From CALUVN01 sp944323595 (GTDB lineage: Bacteria > Cyanobacteriota > Vampirovibrionia > Gastranaerophilales > Gastranaerophilaceae): 64,000 bases of DNA. Below the pieces are notes generated by a model. That model ran no database searches. It was given only the letters and a program-made list of their open reading frames with translations, and had not been told where the DNA came from. This document shows positions 18,472 to 26,874 of this stretch, piece after piece (positions within the stretch are counted from its first letter, which is position 1; each line of letters begins with the position of its first letter). The DNA is taken from NCBI GenBank assembly GCA_963931255.1, contig OZ006972.1, positions 1,426,001 to 1,490,000 on the forward strand, read 5' to 3'. The position numbers and the translations under genes were made by a program.

Positions 18472-19083
18472 ATGAGTATTGCTCGAAAAATTGTTACAGG
18501 TGCACTGCTGATAGCAATCGGCGGTTTAATTACATATGCTGCATTGAAATATTTTAACTTTGGACATGATATAACAGGTTCTGATATAGAAGTTTCAGAA
18601 CGCACAACGACGGAAGAAGAAGCCGATCCGGTTCAGCCGCAGATGCCTGCCCAACAAAAAGTTTACGTAAATGTGTTTTTTATCGGACAAAACGATAATA
18701 AAGAAGAAGTTTATAAAGCTGTAAAACGACAGTATGATGAAACAGTTGACGGTTCAAAGATTAAATACGCTATAGAAAGTCTTGTTGCAGGTCCGCGACC
18801 GAATGAACGTGAAAAAGGTGTATATTCCGAAATTCCGTCAGGCACAGAAGTTTTGTCAATTAAAGAGTATCCTGATAAAGTCGTAATTAATCTTTCTGCG
18901 GCTTTTGAAACAGGCGGTGGTACTGACAGCTTGTACAAAAGATTATATCAATTGATAAAAACCGCAAAGCGTAATACCACATTACCTGTTTATTTGTATA
19001 TAGAAGGACAAAAAGCGGATGTTATCGGCGGTGAGGGGATTATGTTGAATCAGCCGCTCAATGATTCATCTCTTGACGGATAA
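18472..19083 (+). CDS. GerMN-domain membrane-anchored protein
   Basis: A 203-aa protein with one N-terminal membrane segment (residues about 7-25). An acidic linker and a GerMN domain follow, seen in VYVNVFFIG, AIESLVAGPRPNE, IPSGTEVLSIKEYPDKVVINLSAAF and the GGGTDSLY turn. GerMN domains occur in sporulation GerM and in many non-spore-forming cyanobacteria, where they are envelope proteins of unclear role. It lies 11 bases after the DUF2993-like gene. Confidence 0.8.
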   Translation: MSIARKIVTGALLIAIGGLITYAALKYFNFGHDITGSDIEVSERTTTEEEADPVQPQMPAQQKVYVNVFFIGQNDNKEEVYKAVKRQYDETVDGSKIKYAIESLVAGPRPNEREKGVYSEIPSGTEVLSIKEYPDKVVINLSAAFETGGGTDSLYKRLYQLIKTAKRNTTLPVYLYIEGQKADVIGGEGIMLNQPLNDSSLDG

Positions 19084-19090
19084 AATATAT

Positions 19091-19357
19091 ATGGAAAAAA
19101 ATTTAGATTACTATTTGAATTTGGACTGGACACTGATAGAGGGCGAAGACCTTGATTTTGAGGGTAAACCCTACCATTATATTGAAATAAAAGAAATTCC
19201 GAGTTTTGTATTTTGTGCAAAGTCTATTGAAAAAGCCCGCGAAAATTACAAAAGACAATTAAAATTAACACTGATGGTTATGCTGGAAAGCGGTGAGCAC
19301 ATAATTGAACCGGGAGAAGAAGAGGATGAACCTGACTGGGAAAGTCTATGTCCTTAA
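19091..19357 (+). CDS. HicB-like small protein
   Basis: An 88-aa acidic protein whose central part (IEIKEIPSFVFCAKSIEKARENYKRQ, then a glycine/glutamate-rich end with IIEPGE) follows the pattern of the HicB antitoxin N-terminal fold. That fold is a partial RNase H-like domain. No HicA toxin or DNA-binding tail is visible next to it, so it is more likely a stand-alone HicB-like domain than part of a toxin-antitoxin pair. ATG 19091 is used; an earlier ATG at 19061 lies inside the GerMN gene. A terminator follows. Confidence 0.6.
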   Translation: MEKNLDYYLNLDWTLIEGEDLDFEGKPYHYIEIKEIPSFVFCAKSIEKARENYKRQLKLTLMVMLESGEHIIEPGEEEDEPDWESLCP

Positions 19358-19370
19358 TAAATAATATTTA

Positions 19371-19404
19371 AAAAGCTTATGCTTGGAATTGCATAAGCTT
19401 TTTT
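19371..19404 (+). terminator. Rho-independent terminator closing the truB-GerMN-HicB-like run
   Basis: A 12-bp stem AAAAGCTTATGC/GCATAAGCTTTT (19371-19382, 19391-19402) followed by T residues. Confidence 0.85.
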
Positions 19405-19423
19405 ATCAAATTCAAATTTGGGT

Positions 19424-20581
19424 TTATTCTTTATTATAGGCTTCAGCATATTGCGGGTTAACAGCAAGCCATTTGAATGCTTGTTCTTCTGTTTCCGGAA
19501 TATCTATTACAAAAGTTCCGCCGTATCTTCCGCGGGAAAATACAAGATACCCCTCTTTTGCAAGATTATGGAAAGCTTTTCTTATTGTATTCGGACTCAG
19601 GTTGAGTTGTTTTGAAAGTTCCTGTATTGACGGCAAACGCTGCCCTATCTGATAGTTTTCACTTATCATCTTTTTAATGTGATCTTGCGTTTTTTCATAA
19701 TAATAAAAGGCAGTATCAGTGGCTTTTGCAAAAATAGATGTTTCTTTCTTTTCGCTATCGTTTTCATTGTCAGGCATTCTTAAAACAGTAGTGCCGTATC
19801 TTCCTCTGCGAGCTAGTAAAATTCCGTCATCAATAAGCATTTTTAATGCATCATGGATGGTTTTTATGCTTGCTTTCAATTCTTTGGAAAGCTCTGCATG
19901 CGGCGGCATTTTATCACCTGGTTTTAGATTTTTGTTTATATATGCTTTCAAGTCGCTTTCTACTTTGTCAACAAGAGTTTCGTTTGCGGTTTCTGCAAGA
20001 TCCGGAATAATTTCAAAATCACGGGACAGCAAAATCCAGCCGTTGTCGTTTCCGTTTCTGTATTGATGTTTTATTATTCCCATCTGTGTTAAATGCTCCA
20101 TCGCAAGGCGGGTTGTATTTGTTGAACAGTTGATTATACCTGCGATTACACGTGAGGACGGGATAGATGAACCAACTTCGATTTCATTTCTTTCTATAAA
20201 TTTTTTGATTTCGTTAATGGCAATTTCACGTTTTGATGTGAGTTTTCTCATCTTTTTAACACGATTTTCAGGATTTCTGATAATCGTACCTATGCATTGT
20301 TTAGATTCAACAAAACTGTTATCTTCCAAAATACGTAATGCATTTTGAATTGTTCCTATACTTACACCAAGAAGATATGCCATATCCGGTTTTGAAGGCA
20401 GGAGAGTTTTTTCGTCAACCTGACCTGATTTTATGCTTTCTGTTATTAACTCCATAAGCCATTTGGCAATTACTTTTGATTTTGATTCAAAACGATTTTT
20501 CAAGTCAGGAACCGGTTTGGTGATTTCTTCAACTTTCATTTGTTTTAAATCTGCTTTTGACGGTAAAATATAATCGTTCAT
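19424..20581 (-). CDS. GntR-like regulator with four tandem winged-helix units
   Basis: A 385-aa protein made almost only of GntR-type winged-helix units and no recognisable effector domain. Unit 1 is about residues 35-105 (LPSKPDMAYLLGVSIGTIQNALRILEDNSFV). Unit 2 is about 118-190 (IPSSRVIAGIINCSTNTTRLAMEHLTQMGII). Unit 3 is about 205-268 (MPPHAELSKELKASIKTIHDALKMLIDDGIL). Unit 4 is about 293-355 (LPSIQELSKQLNLSPNTIRKAFHNLAKEGYL). Units 3 and 4 both end with a wing of the form RGRYGGTxV. Normal GntR proteins have one such unit plus a ligand or oligomerisation domain. A protein like this could bind a long composite operator as a monomer. Its targets are unknown. Confidence 0.85.
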   Translation of the reverse strand: MNDYILPSKADLKQMKVEEITKPVPDLKNRFESKSKVIAKWLMELITESIKSGQVDEKTLLPSKPDMAYLLGVSIGTIQNALRILEDNSFVESKQCIGTIIRNPENRVKKMRKLTSKREIAINEIKKFIERNEIEVGSSIPSSRVIAGIINCSTNTTRLAMEHLTQMGIIKHQYRNGNDNGWILLSRDFEIIPDLAETANETLVDKVESDLKAYINKNLKPGDKMPPHAELSKELKASIKTIHDALKMLIDDGILLARRGRYGTTVLRMPDNENDSEKKETSIFAKATDTAFYYYEKTQDHIKKMISENYQIGQRLPSIQELSKQLNLSPNTIRKAFHNLAKEGYLVFSRGRYGGTFVIDIPETEEQAFKWLAVNPQYAEAYNKE

Positions 20582-20685
20582 AACACTACCCTTTTTTATA
20601 TATTATTACACTATTTATAAAAAAACATCAATTCTTTTTTTGCTATTTTGTTACGAAACTTTAAATTTAATTTTTTAACATATAA

Positions 20686-20712
20686 AAGCCTCCGATAACG
20701 GAGGCTTCTATA
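20686..20712 (-). terminator. Terminator downstream of the RHH gene
   Basis: A 9-bp perfect stem AAGCCTCCG/CGGAGGCTT (20686-20694, 20699-20707) with an ATAA loop. It lies 35 bases beyond the stop of the minus-strand RHH gene and is T-rich on the minus strand side. Confidence 0.7.
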
Positions 20713-20741
20713 TTTGTCCCAAATTTTTAATGTGTGCCGGA

Positions 20742-20930
20742 TTACTCAAGCATTTCTTCTAGCAGATTTGCATTTTTCACTGCATTAGCAGATTCACGAA
20801 CTCTTTGTTTGTAAATGTAAGTTCGCAATGCTTCTCTGATTAGTTCGCTTCGTGAACGATTTTCTCCGTCTGCAACCTGATCAATTTTGTTCAAAAATTC
20901 TTCCGGCATAGAAATTAATACTCGCGCCAT
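20742..20930 (-). CDS. Ribbon-helix-helix (CopG-type) DNA-binding protein
   Basis: A 62-aa protein with the classic RHH pattern: the beta strand ARVLISMPEEFLNKID, helix and turn with NRSRSELIREALRTYI, then a short polar tail. RHH proteins bind DNA as dimers and often serve as antitoxins or autoregulators. No toxin gene adjoins it. A paralogue of identical length is at 63205-63393 with the same AAAAGGAGAAC ribosome binding site. The start ATG is certain from that site. Confidence 0.88.
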   Translation of the reverse strand: MARVLISMPEEFLNKIDQVADGENRSRSELIREALRTYIYKQRVRESANAVKNANLLEEMLE

Positions 20931-21037
20931 ATGTTCTCCTTTTCGTTCTAAATTAGATTGTTCACGCTATACTATATTAAAAACATTCTTATTGAAAAAA
21001 GTGCTAAATTTTAAATATAAAATATATACTAATTTTT

Positions 21038-21062
21038 AAAACCTTGATGCCGCAAGGTTTTT
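21038..21062. terminator. Terminator-like hairpin between RHH gene and pyrH
   Basis: A 9-bp stem AAAACCTTG/CAAGGTTTT (21038-21046, 21053-21061). No gene ends here on either strand, so it is either a leftover terminator or an insulator between the divergent genes. Confidence 0.4.
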
Positions 21063-21119
21063 AAATAAAATAATTATGTTTACAAAAGTTAATACTTGAA
21101 GAGAAATAATTCCTGTTAA

Positions 21120-21150
21120 TTGCTTTACATTCAGGGATTTTTAATATAAT
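21120..21150 (+). promoter_or_regulatory. Candidate promoter of the pyrH operon
   Basis: TATAAT at 21145-21150 with TTTACA at 21124-21129 (15-bp gap) or TTGCTT at 21120-21125 (19-bp gap) as -35. Either spacing is imperfect. It lies just upstream of the AGAGGTG ribosome binding site and ATG 21171. Confidence 0.5.
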
Positions 21151-21170
21151 ATAGAAAAAGAGGTGTCCTT

Positions 21171-21899
21171 ATGGAAGCGCAGAAACTTAAGTATAAACGT
21201 ATATTATTAAAAATAAGCGGAGAGGCATTACTTGGAGATCAACAATTTGGCATTGATCAAAAACCTGTTATGATGATTGCAGGTGAAATTAAAAAGGCAA
21301 GAGATTTAGGCGCAGAAGTTGCTGTTGTAGTTGGCGGCGGGAATATTTTCCGCGGTATGAAAAATTCATCAAAACTCGGTATGGATCAGGTATCAGGCGA
21401 TTACGTCGGTATGCTCGCAACGGTTATGAATGCAATTGCGCTTCAAAGTGCATTTAAACAGCTTGATGTCCCGTGCCGTGTGCAGAGTGCTCTGGCGATT
21501 AATCAGGTCGCTGAACCTTATATAAGACACCGCGCAATTCGACATCTTGAAAAGGGCAGAGTAGTTATCTTTGCGGCAGGTACGGGCAATCCGTTCTTTA
21601 CTACCGATACTGCTGCTGCTTTAAGAGCTTCCGAGATTAACGCGCAGGCGATGTTAATGGCTAAAAATGGCGTGGATGGTGTTTATACGGATGACCCGAA
21701 TACTAATCCGGATGCAAAAAAATTAGAGAAAATATCTTATGATGATATTATAGTAAACGGTTTGAAAGTTATGGATACGGCTGCCTGCGCGTTATGTAAG
21801 CAGAATGCTATTCCTATTGTTGTTTTTGATTTTCTGGCAAAAGACGGTTTGTGCCGTATATTGAACGGAGAAGAAATCGGTACGTATATAAGTTTATAG
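21171..21899 (+). CDS. pyrH: UMP kinase
   Basis: PyrH phosphorylates UMP to UDP with ATP, the bacterial hexameric enzyme of the amino-acid-kinase fold. The 242-aa protein has KRILLKISGEALLG at the N-terminus and VVVGGGNIFRG. It also has the NPFFTTDTAAALRASEI segment of the nucleotide site and KNGVDGVYTDDP. First gene of a compact five-gene run (pyrH-frr-cdsA-rnc-rpe). Confidence 0.97.
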   Translation: MEAQKLKYKRILLKISGEALLGDQQFGIDQKPVMMIAGEIKKARDLGAEVAVVVGGGNIFRGMKNSSKLGMDQVSGDYVGMLATVMNAIALQSAFKQLDVPCRVQSALAINQVAEPYIRHRAIRHLEKGRVVIFAAGTGNPFFTTDTAAALRASEINAQAMLMAKNGVDGVYTDDPNTNPDAKKLEKISYDDIIVNGLKVMDTAACALCKQNAIPIVVFDFLAKDGLCRILNGEEIGTYISL

Positions 21900-21920
21900 T
21901 TTATAAGAAAGAGGTAAAAG

Positions 21921-22487
21921 ATGTCTGAAGCATTAGAAGAATTATTCTTATTTGGTGAAGAAAAAATGGAAAAAGCTATTTCCCAGTTGAAGCGTGAATT
22001 TGCGTCAATTCGTTCCGGCAGAGCTAATCCGTTGATTCTTGATAAAGTTATGGTTGATTATTACGGAGTGCCTACACAGCTCAGACAAATGTCTCAGGTA
22101 ACTGTATCCGAGGGGACTACTCTTGTTATCTCTCCTTTTGATAAATCAACTATCAAAGATATTGAAAAAGCAATTATAAAAGCAGAATTAGGTATTACTC
22201 CTAACAATGACGGTGTATGTATCCGTTTGAACTTCCCGCCGCTTACAGAAGAAAGAAGAAAAGAAACAGCTAAAGAAGTTAAAAAAATCGGCGAAGAAGC
22301 TAAGGTTGTTGTTAGAAATGCACGCCGCGATATGGTTGATGATTTGAAAAAACTTGAAAAATCTGAAAATCTTCCGGAAGATGTTGTTAAAGATAATCAG
22401 GATAAAATTCAAAAACAAACAGATAAATATACAGGAATTATTGATTCTTTAGTTTCAGAAAAAGAAAAAGAGGTTTTGACTGTATAA
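21921..22487 (+). CDS. frr: Ribosome recycling factor
   Basis: RRF splits post-termination ribosomes together with EF-G. The 188-aa sequence shows the usual blocks: LKREFASIRSGRANPLIL, YYGVPTQLRQMSQVTV, LTEERRKETAKEVKKIGEEAKVVVRNARRD and the C-terminal triple-helix arm. It follows pyrH by 21 bases with AAAGAGG before the ATG. Its stop overlaps the cdsA start (TAATG). Confidence 0.97.
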   Translation: MSEALEELFLFGEEKMEKAISQLKREFASIRSGRANPLILDKVMVDYYGVPTQLRQMSQVTVSEGTTLVISPFDKSTIKDIEKAIIKAELGITPNNDGVCIRLNFPPLTEERRKETAKEVKKIGEEAKVVVRNARRDMVDDLKKLEKSENLPEDVVKDNQDKIQKQTDKYTGIIDSLVSEKEKEVLTV

Positions 22488-23359
22488 TGACGGAAATAAA
22501 AGGCTTAAATAAAAACGCAACCAGAATGTTGACAGGCTTTATTCTCGGAACTATTGCAATGTCTTGTATTCTCTACGGCGGGCTTGCTATATTGCTGTTA
22601 GTTCTGGTATTTGTATTTTTTGCTTCTAAAGAGTATGTCAAGATTTTGGAAAATAAAGGTTTTTATCCAAGCCTTAAATTAATATTTCTTGCAGAAGTAT
22701 TTCTGGCTGCAATAGCCTATTTCCAAAGATTTGACCTTGTTGCTTTAGCACTCACTGTTTGTTCTATAGGTGCATTTATGTGGGTGCTTTTCAAAGGCCG
22801 CCAGCCTTATATTGCAAATGTTGCAACTACAATTCTCGGATTTGTATATGCGGGCTGGTTCCCCCTCCATCTTTTATTTTTAAGAGATTTATCAAGTCCC
22901 CAGTTTGACAGCGGACTTGGATTTGTCGTAATGATGTTTGTTTCAATTTTATTGACGGATATCGGTTGTTATTATGCAGGTAGACATCTTGGAAAACATA
23001 AGCTTGCCCCTGTTGTAAGTCCTAATAAAACTATTGAGGGTTCTGTCGGTGGTGCTATTTGTGCCATTATCGGAGCTCTTGTAATAGGTGCATTTCTTGG
23101 GCTTGAATGGTATCTGTCTTTTATATGCGGACTTTTGTGTACTATTTTTGCACAAATTGGAGATTTGTCGGAATCCTTGATTAAGCGGGATGCAGGTGTT
23201 AAAGATTCCGGTGATACTCTCCCCGGTCATGGCGGTTTTTTGGACAGAACGGACAGTTTTATTTTTACTATTCCGGTGATGTATTATTTCTGTAAATATT
23301 TTATTTTTACAGATCAAACTATTATTGATATTATTAATCTTTTTAAAGGACTGTTTTAA
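22487..23359 (+). CDS. cdsA: Phosphatidate cytidylyltransferase
   Basis: CdsA makes CDP-diacylglycerol from CTP and phosphatidate, the precursor of membrane phospholipids. The 290-aa protein has about eight hydrophobic segments. The signature is VVSPNKTIEGSVGGA followed by GDLSESLIKRDAGVKDSGDTLPGHGG.LDR, the CTP/Mg-binding region. The start and stop both share a base with neighbours (TAATG), so translation is coupled through frr-cdsA-rnc. Confidence 0.95.
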   Translation: MTEIKGLNKNATRMLTGFILGTIAMSCILYGGLAILLLVLVFVFFASKEYVKILENKGFYPSLKLIFLAEVFLAAIAYFQRFDLVALALTVCSIGAFMWVLFKGRQPYIANVATTILGFVYAGWFPLHLLFLRDLSSPQFDSGLGFVVMMFVSILLTDIGCYYAGRHLGKHKLAPVVSPNKTIEGSVGGAICAIIGALVIGAFLGLEWYLSFICGLLCTIFAQIGDLSESLIKRDAGVKDSGDTLPGHGGFLDRTDSFIFTIPVMYYFCKYFIFTDQTIIDIINLFKGLF

Positions 23360-24057
23360 TGAATTTTGATAAAACGGCAATTGAACAAATTTTTGGAATT
23401 CCTGTGATAAATTGTGAGAATTTCAGAAGAGCTGTTACGCACTCATCTTATACAAAAGAAAATGAAATGCATTTTATTGAATGTTACGAGCGACTGGAAT
23501 TTCTCGGCGATGCCGTTTTAAAACTGACAATTTCAGATTGTCTGTTTAACAAATATCCTGAATATACTGAGGGTGAATTGTCCAAAATTCGTTCTATTAT
23601 TGTGTCGGATGCGGTTCTTGCCGAGATAGCCAAGAAAAACGGGCTTTCTGAACTGATTATTATGAGCAGGCATGAGGAAAAACAGGGATGCCGTAAGCTT
23701 GAATCTGTTTGTGCCTGTGCCTTTGAAGCTGTTTTGGGTGCTTATTATCTTGATGGTAAATTCAATGAACTTCTGGAATATATTAAATCCGAATTTGCAT
23801 GTTATATTGATGAAATCAATCAAAATGCATCAAAGTATAATGCTAAGGCGGTTTTACAGGAATATACACAGGGACTTACAAAAGAAACTCCTGTGTACAG
23901 AGTTGTAGCTGAGATTGGACCTGCTCACAAAAAAGAATTTGAGGTAGAGGTTTCTTATCAGGAAAATGTTATTGCAAGAGCCAGAGGCAAATCTAAAAAA
24001 GAAGCAGAGCAGAAATGTGCTTATGAAGCTTGTAAAATATTAGGAGTGATAAAATAA
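23359..24057 (+). CDS. rnc: Ribonuclease III
   Basis: RNase III cuts double-stranded RNA, including rRNA precursors. The 232-aa protein has the signature ERLEFLGDAVL from residue 44 and the second acidic cluster (ACAFEAVLGAYYLD). The C-terminal dsRNA-binding domain has KAVLQEYTQGL and ARGKSKKEAEQKCAYEA. One-base overlaps link it to cdsA and rpe. Confidence 0.97.
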   Translation: MNFDKTAIEQIFGIPVINCENFRRAVTHSSYTKENEMHFIECYERLEFLGDAVLKLTISDCLFNKYPEYTEGELSKIRSIIVSDAVLAEIAKKNGLSELIIMSRHEEKQGCRKLESVCACAFEAVLGAYYLDGKFNELLEYIKSEFACYIDEINQNASKYNAKAVLQEYTQGLTKETPVYRVVAEIGPAHKKEFEVEVSYQENVIARARGKSKKEAEQKCAYEACKILGVIK

Positions 24058-24707
24058 TGTCTGATATTATAATTTCACCTTCTATTTTATCAGCTGATTT
24101 TGCAAACCTTGAGCGTGATATCAAACGCGTTGAAGAAGCTGGTGCTGATTGGCTTCATATTGATGTTATGGATGGACATTTTGTGCCGAATATCACCATC
24201 GGTGTGCCCGTGACAGCTTCTATTAAAAAAGTTGCGGGTATTCCTCTTGATGTGCACCTGATGATTGAAAATCCTGCTAAATATATTGAACCTTTTGCCA
24301 ATGCCGGTGCTGATATTATTACTTTTCATTATGAGGCTGTTGATGATGGTAAAGTTAAATCAGTTATTGAACAAATAAAATCATTTGGTTTGAATGCAGG
24401 TTTATCAATAAAACCAGCGACTTCTCCTGATAAAATTATTCCTTTCCTCCAATATTTGGATATGGTTCTTGTTATGACAGTTGAGCCGGGATTTGGCGGA
24501 CAAACTTTCATGGCTGATTGTGCAGAGAAACTTCCTGTTATTAGAGCAAAGGCGCCGGAAACATTAATTTTGCAGGTTGATGGCGGAATTAACGATAAAA
24601 CAGGAAGAGTTTGCACTGAATTGGGTGCAAACTCTCTTGTCGCAGGTAATTATATTTATAAGTCAGCGGATATCAAATCCGCAATTATGTCATTACGTCA
24701 AGCCTAG
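24057..24707 (+). CDS. rpe: Ribulose-phosphate 3-epimerase
   Basis: Rpe interconverts ribulose 5-phosphate and xylulose 5-phosphate in the pentose phosphate route. The 216-aa TIM barrel shows SPSILSADFANL, WLHIDVMDGHFVPNITIG, DVHLMIENP and MTVEPGFGGQ, with the metal-binding His/Asp residues in place, then VDGGI. It is the last gene of the pyrH operon. Its 3' end overlaps the converging gene on the other strand by 15 bases. Confidence 0.97.
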   Translation: MSDIIISPSILSADFANLERDIKRVEEAGADWLHIDVMDGHFVPNITIGVPVTASIKKVAGIPLDVHLMIENPAKYIEPFANAGADIITFHYEAVDDGKVKSVIEQIKSFGLNAGLSIKPATSPDKIIPFLQYLDMVLVMTVEPGFGGQTFMADCAEKLPVIRAKAPETLILQVDGGINDKTGRVCTELGANSLVAGNYIYKSADIKSAIMSLRQA

Positions 24708-25823
24708 TCGTTCTTTTCGTTTAATAATTTCATTCGGATCTGTTACAATTTCAGACGGGTCAGCTTGAGCAATTTGGGTTTCGGATTCATCAGGTGCACT
24801 TGCTGTGCGTGCTCCGCCTTTAGCCGCTGCTATTTCGTCACCTGTTTGTGGTGGTTGTTGTTCTCCGCCTCCATCGCTTTCTGTTCCGGTGTCAACATTT
24901 CCTTCTGAAGCAACGCCCGATGCTTGTTGTCCTACTGTTTGAATTGATACGCCGTTTGCATCAGCAGCTTCCTGAGCTATTTGTGCACCTTGCTGACCGA
25001 CTGTTGAGGTTTCTGCACCTTGTTGAACGGCTTCTCTGCCGACTTTACGTTTGCCGCCGAGGCCCAATAAACCTCCAAAGAAATTGCCAATGTCTTGCAT
25101 TGCACCGACAATACCTCCTTTGTTACCTAGAAGTTCATTTCCTATTGCAACGGTTTCGGCACCATAGTCTTGGGACAATTGTGATACTGACGCCCCTTCA
25201 TTGACAATGCCCTGAATATCGCCTAGTTGGTCACTCAACCCCTCAAGCTGTGCGTTTGCTGCATTTGCCAGTGCTCCGGCTACTGCCTGCAGACCTTTTA
25301 ATTCACCTTTATCTTCACGGCTGCCAAAGATTTTTGTTTTAATATTATCTTTTTCTGATATCTGAGCATTAATTTGGTCACTTATTGCCTGTAGTTGTGT
25401 TTTTGTTTGATCAGCAATTTGTTCTGCATCATCATTAATCTCTTGAGTTTGGTTTAATAATGGTGCCATATTTTCTATGGATGCGAGAGTTTGATCTTCT
25501 TTATCTTTACTTTCTGTGATAAAGATTTGTCCTTGTTGTTTCAGGCTTACTCCGCTTTCACCAAGTTCAGCACGGAAGTTTTGTGCTGAGTTGCCGGCAC
25601 CTTCCTCGCTAACTTCTCCGTTTGCCATCTCGTATGTAACGTCGTCTTGAACATTCATTGCTGCGGACATTTCTTCTGCCCATCTAAGGTATTGTTCAGG
25701 AACCTCCTGACCTTCTTCTTCGTAACTAAGAATTTCGTCAGCAGTGCAGCTGCCCCAATTTACTACCATTTGCTGCTGCTGTTGCTGAATAGGTAATCTC
25801 GTGACGTCATAACTGTTTGCCAT
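24693..25823 (-). CDS. Unrecognised Gln/Ala-rich, possibly helical protein (376 aa)
   Basis: No family recognised. The N-terminus has a glutamine run (QQQQQQ near residues 13-18) and a segment with EILSYEEEGQEVPEQYLRW. The middle (about 90-235) is heptad-like and Gln/Ala/Asp-rich, so probably helical. A short hydrophobic glycine-rich stretch (IGNFFGGLLGLGGKRK) near residue 250 precedes a low-complexity Gln/Gly/Thr tail. There is no signal peptide. The compositional style resembles the 595-aa protein at 57.4 kb, and both lie next to TGTAAC-containing upstream regions. It ends inside rpe on the opposite strand. Confidence 0.75.
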   Translation of the reverse strand: MANSYDVTRLPIQQQQQQMVVNWGSCTADEILSYEEEGQEVPEQYLRWAEEMSAAMNVQDDVTYEMANGEVSEEGAGNSAQNFRAELGESGVSLKQQGQIFITESKDKEDQTLASIENMAPLLNQTQEINDDAEQIADQTKTQLQAISDQINAQISEKDNIKTKIFGSREDKGELKGLQAVAGALANAANAQLEGLSDQLGDIQGIVNEGASVSQLSQDYGAETVAIGNELLGNKGGIVGAMQDIGNFFGGLLGLGGKRKVGREAVQQGAETSTVGQQGAQIAQEAADANGVSIQTVGQQASGVASEGNVDTGTESDGGGEQQPPQTGDEIAAAKGGARTASAPDESETQIAQADPSEIVTDPNEIIKRKERLGLT

Positions 25824-26091
25824 GTTTCATCTCCTTTTATACGTATTAAGTTTTTTAGGTATTTGTATTTAACTACGGAATTTTTCGTGACAATCTTTAA
25901 TTACTTTTTTATCTTATCGCCTGAAAAGCTTGTGTATAAACTGTTTTCCTCATTTTTACAATCTGTAATAAATGCCATTATGTAACGAAATGTAACAAAA
26001 TTTATATAAATTGAATATAAAAAGTCAATAATTTTTTAAAGGAATTTTTTATATATATACGAGAGCGAAATAAAGAAAAGAGAGGTTTAAA
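25824..26091. promoter_or_regulatory. Divergent upstream region with a TGTAAC direct repeat
   Basis: This 268-bp region separates the 376-aa gene (minus) from the 57-aa gene (plus). TGTAACGAAATGTAACAAAA (25981-26000) repeats TGTAAC at a 10-base spacing, about one helical turn. Similar TTGTTACGAA sequences occur upstream of the 595-aa gene and of the four-wing GntR gene. A regulator site is a guess. Confidence 0.35.
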
Positions 26092-26265
26092 ATGGCAACA
26101 ATGTTATTATTTGAAGCTGTTAGTGAAAAATATAAAGAAACTTCCAAAGCATTAAGCGAGGTTAAGTTGAATGAAAAAGTTGTCGTTAGAAAAACCCTTG
26201 TGGAAATGATGAGACAGTCATTCTTCCACGGTCCAAACAGATACGGAAACAACTTTATAGCGTAA
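26092..26265 (+). CDS. Small unrecognised protein (57 aa)
   Basis: ATG 26092 follows AGAGG (26081-26085) at a suitable distance and opens a 57-codon frame ending TAA 26263-26265. The peptide starts MATMLLFEAVSEKYKET, is basic in its second half (VVVRKTLVEMMRQ) and ends HGPNRYGNNFIA. No membrane segment or known motif is seen. Support comes from the ribosome binding site, the codon use and the perfect terminator downstream. Confidence 0.65.
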   Translation: MATMLLFEAVSEKYKETSKALSEVKLNEKVVVRKTLVEMMRQSFFHGPNRYGNNFIA

Positions 26266-26347
26266 TCGTTGGAAATCAAGTTTAAAAGGAAACATAAGGA
26301 ATGATAGGATAAGGATTTAAAAATTAGGATAGGATGGAATTATAACG

Positions 26348-26376
26348 GACCGGCAATTGCCGGTCTTTTAATTTTT
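26348..26376 (+). terminator. Terminator after the 57-aa gene
   Basis: GACCGGC-AATT-GCCGGTC (26348-26365) is a perfect 7-bp GC-rich hairpin followed by TTTTAATTTTT. The 80 bases between the gene and the hairpin are a purine-rich tract with repeated AGGAT/AGGAAT. Confidence 0.85.
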
Positions 26377-26479
26377 CTTAACAATCAAGTAAAAATACTT
26401 GACTTTTGTATATAAATAGTATATAATAAATATATATGGTAAGCGATGTGTACAATTTACCCTAATGGAGTTTAAAAAA

Positions 26480-26803
26480 ATGAATATTAATGGAGTTTCC
26501 GGTTTTGGCATAGGATTGTGCGGAGTAATAGATTCAGAGCATCAGCGAATAATGAGAGAGTTAAGAGCGCTGGGAATAGAACCCAGCGGGGACAAAGCAA
26601 CAGACAAAGCCAAATTAGAGCGGGTACAGAGCAGCAAAAATACAGAGGCGCCGCAGGCGGAAAGCAGTGTGCAGGCAAATAAGACATTTGGCGAGACAAT
26701 AGAAGAGTTGGCCGGAATAAATTTGAATGATAGGGTAAATGCAGAAGCAATGACCGGAGCAACCCAGATAGCCGAGTTAAACAAGTTAAGATTTTTAGGA
26801 TGA
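26480..26803 (+). CDS. Unrecognised small protein (107 aa)
   Basis: ATG 26480 is nine bases after TGGAG and gives a 107-aa protein beginning MNINGVSGFGIGLCG. It is soluble, with an early helical part (DSEHQRIMRELRALGIEP), a charged Gln/Ser/Ala linker, and a C-terminal helix pattern. Its base composition is more G-rich than its neighbours. I recognise no family. It lies alone between a terminator and tRNA-Asp. Confidence 0.65.
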   Translation: MNINGVSGFGIGLCGVIDSEHQRIMRELRALGIEPSGDKATDKAKLERVQSSKNTEAPQAESSVQANKTFGETIEELAGINLNDRVNAEAMTGATQIAELNKLRFLG

Positions 26804-26874
26804 AAATGGTAAAAAATATGTTGCAATTTTTTTTTGAGCATATTATAATAAAACTTGTCAAAAGACACCAGCAT

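Noticed and set aside
19091..19357. HicA/HicB toxin-antitoxin pair
   Set aside because: Only the HicB-like part is present; no HicA frame adjoins it on either strand.
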